From Acidimicrobiia bacterium (GTDB lineage Bacteria > Actinomycetota > Acidimicrobiia > Spongiisociales > ZC4RG35), in the NCBI GenBank assembly GCA_029865445.1, contig JAOUGY010000121.1, forward strand, positions 1 through 10,113: 10,113 bases of DNA, in the 5' to 3' direction. The notes beneath the pieces are model-generated. The model did no database searches. It was not told the origin of the DNA and saw nothing but the letters and a program-made list of their open reading frames with translations. This document shows, in pieces, positions 7,153 to 10,113 of the stretch; position 1 is the stretch's first letter, and each line of letters begins with the position of its first letter. Both the position numbers and the translations under genes were made by a program.

Positions 7153-7161
7153 CGCCGCCGA

Positions 7162-7869
7162 ATGATGAGGTTGGGGATCGAAGTCGGCAGTGCCATCGCC
7201 ATGGCCGTGGTGGCTCGTTTGGTCGTGTCTGCGCTTCTCAAGCGCGGAAGGCTCGGCGACACCCTCGACGCCAAGTCGCGACGGACCATCGCCAACAGCC
7301 TCGCCTTGCTCGTTCTGGTGGTATCTCTCGTCCTGATCCTGTCGGGTCGCAACGAGGTCATCCGCCAGGACTTGCTCGTGAGCACCATCTCGTTCATGCC
7401 CAAGCTCCTCGTCGGCGCAGTGGTCGTGATCGTCACGTTCGTGCTGGCAAAGCTCGCAGGGGTGGTGGTTGAGCAAGCCGTGAAGCAGCGGTCGGAGTTG
7501 CTGGCCATGCGGGCCCGCGGGATAACGTTTGCCTCGATCGTGGTCGTGGGGGTGCTGCTGGCCATGAAACAGATGGGGCTTCAAACCGACATCCTCATGA
7601 TCATCGTGGCGGGTGTGATCCTCACCGGCTCGCTCGCAGCCGGTCTTGGCATCGGCCTCGGAACACTCCCGCTGTCCAAACAGATCGCGGCCGGGCGCCA
7701 TGTCGAGGACAGGTTCTCGATCGGCCAACAGGTCCAGCTCACCGATGTGTCCGGCAGGATCGCTTCGATGAACATGGCATCCGTCGAGATCGTCGCCGAC
7801 GACGGCGCCCATTGGGAGGTGCCCTACATGCGGTTCATCGACGAAGCCATCCGGTGGTCGGACGACTGA
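7162..7869 (+). CDS. Small MscS-like mechanosensitive-channel family membrane protein
   Basis: The 235-residue protein has about five hydrophobic helices (roughly 5-26, 42-61, 80-103, 119-138 and 142-165). The last is Gly/Ala-rich (GSLAAGLGIGLGTLPLSKQIAAG), like the pore-lining TM3 of MscS. It is followed by a short beta domain at about 182-222 with FSIGQQVQLTDVSGRIASMN and WEVPY, which matches the MscS middle domain. The alpha/beta C-terminal domain of E. coli MscS (286 residues) is absent. The family opens under membrane tension and releases solutes on osmotic downshift; that role is inferred here. Two consecutive ATGs (7162 and 7165) are available, and I chose the first because of the TAGACT box placed for a leaderless start. 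The gene lies 53 bp after the putative anti-sigma gene and 67 bp before the HerA-like gene. Confidence 0.82.
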   Translation: MMRLGIEVGSAIAMAVVARLVVSALLKRGRLGDTLDAKSRRTIANSLALLVLVVSLVLILSGRNEVIRQDLLVSTISFMPKLLVGAVVVIVTFVLAKLAGVVVEQAVKQRSELLAMRARGITFASIVVVGVLLAMKQMGLQTDILMIIVAGVILTGSLAAGLGIGLGTLPLSKQIAAGRHVEDRFSIGQQVQLTDVSGRIASMNMASVEIVADDGAHWEVPYMRFIDEAIRWSDD

Positions 7870-7909
7870 CCGTCGCGGGGCTCCAATCTCCAGCCGGGCG
7901 GCCGGTCGT

Positions 7910-7932
7910 TACGATCTCGGTCATCGGAGGTG
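7910..7932 (+). promoter_or_regulatory. Candidate -10 box and strong ribosome-binding site of HerA-like gene
   Basis: TACGAT at 7910-7915 could be a -10 box. GGAGGTG at 7926-7932 is the strongest Shine-Dalgarno in the window and ends 4-6 nt before the GTG at 7937, which fixes that start. Unlike the genes at 1240, 5124 and 7162, this gene has a conventional leader. No good -35 is visible. Confidence 0.55.
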
Positions 7933-7936
7933 AAGA

Positions 7937-10113
7937 GTGGAATTCGAGCGTGGACGTTTCTATCTCGGTGGCCTGATCGACCCGGCCTCGGGTGATCGGA
8001 CCGGCGAACCGGTCCTGGTGGATTCGGACGATCTCACGACCCATGGGGTGATCGTAGGCATGACGGGGTCGGGAAAGACCGGTCTCGGGATCGATCTCAT
8101 CGAAGAGGCGATGGCGTCGGGGATCCCGTGTCTCGTCATCGATCCCAAGGGTGACATGGGAAACCTCGCCCTCAATTTCCCCGATTTCGCTCCCGGAGAC
8201 TTCGAACCTTGGGTCGACCCGGCAGAGGCGAAGCGGGATGGGATCTCGACGTCGGAACTCGCGACCCGAACCGCCGACACGTGGAAGTCAGGGCTCGAGT
8301 CGTGGTCACTCGGCCCCGAAAGGATGCGGTCGCTCTCGGCGTCCGAGCGGGTCACGATCTACACACCCGGGTCGAGCGCCGGAGTCGGGCTCAACGTCCT
8401 CGGATCACTCGCTGCCCCACCCGGATCCTTCGACGACGACCCGGAGGGCCACCGGGACGAGATCGAAGGGTACGTCTCGTCCCTGCTGACACTCGCCGGC
8501 GTAGAAAGCGACCCGGTCTCCGGCCGGGAGCACATCCTCCTGGCCACCATCATCGAGACCGGATGGCGGTCGGGAACAGACATGGACCTCGCCCGGGTGA
8601 TCGGCCAGGTCCTCAAGCCTCCATTCCGCAAGCTCGGCGTGTTCGAGCTGGATACGTTCTTCCCGGAGAGCGATCGCACGGACCTGGCTATGAAGCTGAA
8701 CGGTCTGGCGGCATCCCCGGCGTTCGCCTCGTGGCTCGAGGGCGAGCCGCTCGACATCGATGTCATGTTGAGCCGCGGTGGGACTCCCCAGACGGCCGTG
8801 GTGTATCTCGCCCACCTCTCCGACGCCGAGCGTCAATTCGTGGTGACCCTGGTCCTCTCCAAACTCGTTGCATGGATGCGGCGCCAGTCCGGCACTTCGG
8901 ACCTCAGAGCACTGGTCTACATGGACGAGGTGTTCGGCTTTGCCCCTCCGACTGCAGAGCCCCCATCCAAGAAGCCGATCCTGACGATCCTCAAACAAGC
9001 GCGGGCATTCGGCGTCGGCATGGTGCTCTCCACCCAGAATCCGGTGGACCTCGACTACAAGGCGATGTCCAACGCCGGAACGTGGATGATCGGACGGCTT
9101 CAGACAGAGAGAGACAAGGCCCGGATCCTCGAAGGTTTGTCGTCGGCATCCGGTGGCGTGGACGTGGCCCGGTTCGACCAGCTCATCTCCGGTCTGGGAA
9201 AGCGCCAGTTCGTGCTCCACTCGACCGGGTCGTCGTCGCCCGGAGTCTTCGCGACTCGGTGGGCGATGTCGTATCTCGCGGGCCCCCTCACCCGCGACGA
9301 GATAGAACGCCTGGGCCCAGACCGGGATCCCGCCGAATCCACCACCGCCGCCACCCCCGAACCCGACCTTCCCGACGACGCAACCAGTGTGGCCCCCACC
9401 GTCGCCGAAGGTATCGAGGTCGTGTACGTCGACGCGGCGGCGCCGTGGAGGGAAGGGCTCGATCTCCCGGGAGACACCCTGAAGCCCGGAGCAGTGGCCA
9501 CAGTCGATCTTCTGTACGACGACACCGCGGCCGGCGTCGATCACCGCGAGATCTACGAAGCGGTCATCTTCCCGCTTGCACAGACTGTGACGGCCGACAA
9601 CCTCTATGCGGTCGACCACGACGATCGTGACTTCATCATCGAGGCGCCGGCCTTGCCGTACGGGCTGCCGGACAACCCCATCGACACAAAGACCTTCTGG
9701 ACCTCACTCTCCGGCGCTCTCGTCGACCATCTGGTGCGCGAGCGGAAGGTCACCGTCTTCAAGAACGCGGCGCTGAAGCTCTACTCACGGGTCGGGGAAT
9801 CCGAGGAGGAGTTCGTGGTTCGCTGCAGGGACGCCGCCGAGGATGCGGCCGACGCCGAAATCGCCAAGCTGCGGGACAAGCACAAGACCAAGATCGACCG
9901 GATCCAGAACCAGATCTCGACCGCGGAGCGGCGGGTGCAGGATCTCGAGGGCGACGTCGGCGCCCGCAAGCAGCAGGAGATCCTGTCGGGTGCAGGCGAC
10001 CTGTTGGGAGCCATTCTCGGAGGGCGCCGGGGTTCGACGATCTCCAAGGCTGCATCACGTCGATCTCAGACCCGGCGCACCGAGCAACGGCTTCAGACCG
10101 CCATCGACGCGAT
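7937..10113 (+). CDS. HerA-type ATPase of unknown role, 3'-truncated
   Basis: The frame is open from the GTG at 7937 to the window edge (725 complete codons), and the gene continues beyond it. Walker A is GMTGSGKT at residues 41-48, followed by LVIDPKGDMGNL. Walker B is LVYMDE at 326-331. STQNPVDLDYKAMSNAG (from 365) and IGRLQTERDKAR are the typical downstream HerA/FtsK-superfamily motifs. A Pro/Thr/Asp-rich linker lies around 460-490, then a domain of about 140 residues, then a charged coiled coil at about 635-685 (AEIAKLRDKHKTKIDRIQNQ) ending at LLGAILGGRRGS. From memory, this architecture is a widespread bacterial family of about 800 residues annotated only as ATP-binding or HerA-domain protein. 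About 60-100 residues are therefore probably missing. HerA relatives pump or translocate DNA as hexameric rings, but the role of this branch is unknown. Confidence 0.9.
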   Translation, partial: MEFERGRFYLGGLIDPASGDRTGEPVLVDSDDLTTHGVIVGMTGSGKTGLGIDLIEEAMASGIPCLVIDPKGDMGNLALNFPDFAPGDFEPWVDPAEAKRDGISTSELATRTADTWKSGLESWSLGPERMRSLSASERVTIYTPGSSAGVGLNVLGSLAAPPGSFDDDPEGHRDEIEGYVSSLLTLAGVESDPVSGREHILLATIIETGWRSGTDMDLARVIGQVLKPPFRKLGVFELDTFFPESDRTDLAMKLNGLAASPAFASWLEGEPLDIDVMLSRGGTPQTAVVYLAHLSDAERQFVVTLVLSKLVAWMRRQSGTSDLRALVYMDEVFGFAPPTAEPPSKKPILTILKQARAFGVGMVLSTQNPVDLDYKAMSNAGTWMIGRLQTERDKARILEGLSSASGGVDVARFDQLISGLGKRQFVLHSTGSSSPGVFATRWAMSYLAGPLTRDEIERLGPDRDPAESTTAATPEPDLPDDATSVAPTVAEGIEVVYVDAAAPWREGLDLPGDTLKPGAVATVDLLYDDTAAGVDHREIYEAVIFPLAQTVTADNLYAVDHDDRDFIIEAPALPYGLPDNPIDTKTFWTSLSGALVDHLVRERKVTVFKNAALKLYSRVGESEEEFVVRCRDAAEDAADAEIAKLRDKHKTKIDRIQNQISTAERRVQDLEGDVGARKQQEILSGAGDLLGAILGGRRGSTISKAASRRSQTRRTEQRLQTAIDA

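Noticed and set aside
8405..9619. 404-codon minus-strand and 473-codon plus-strand open frames over the HerA-like gene
   Set aside because: Both overlap the frame starting at 7937, which carries intact Walker A and Walker B motifs and a strong ribosome-binding site. They are shadows of it.
1..10113. CRISPR array, tRNA, rRNA, transposase, integrase or phage genes
   Set aside because: I read both strands for these and found no regularly spaced repeat array, no cloverleaf with CCA-type end, and no recombinase or transposase motif.

Overview
This GC-rich window (about two-thirds G+C by eye) looks chromosomal and actinobacterial. The best lineage marker is a complete Kgd-type 2-oxoglutarate enzyme, in which an E2-like acyltransferase domain is fused in front of a thiamine-diphosphate E1. 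This architecture is typical of Actinomycetota. A Nudix/histidine-phosphatase fusion like mycobacterial MutT1, frequent GTG starts and Thr/Pro-rich extracytoplasmic linkers agree with this. A deep branch such as Acidimicrobiia is possible, but I cannot prove it from the sequence.

Layout. (1) 1-723 (+): 3' part of a MutT1-like gene. (2) 713-1240 (-): a UPF0316 membrane protein (DUF5698/DUF2179), convergent with the first gene and overlapping it by 11 bp. (3) 1241-1539: about 300 bp without a gene, holding a structured, partly duplicated repeat downstream of kgd. (4) 1540-5124 (-): kgd. (5) 5125-5264: divergent promoter region. (6) 5265-6062 (+): a single-pass membrane protein of unknown function. 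(7) 6063-6218: a strong hairpin, then an inverted repeat that may control the next operon. (8) 6219-7108 (+): an ECF sigma factor translationally coupled to a small cysteine-free protein that resembles an anti-sigma factor without its zinc ligands. (9) 7162-7869 (+): a small MscS-like membrane protein. (10) 7937 to the right edge (+): most of a large HerA-type ATPase, cut off by the window.

Functionally this is mostly housekeeping and envelope biology: nucleotide-pool cleaning, the TCA-cycle 2-oxoglutarate step, a sigma/regulator pair, a possible tension-gated channel and a conserved orphan ATPase. I see no tRNA, rRNA, CRISPR array, transposase, integrase or phage gene. The most interesting items are the zinc-less candidate anti-sigma partner, the repeat behind kgd, the inverted repeat in front of the sigma factor, and the widespread but uncharacterised HerA-like ATPase. 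Several genes have a TANNNT -10-like box 7-9 nt before the start codon, which suggests leaderless transcripts.
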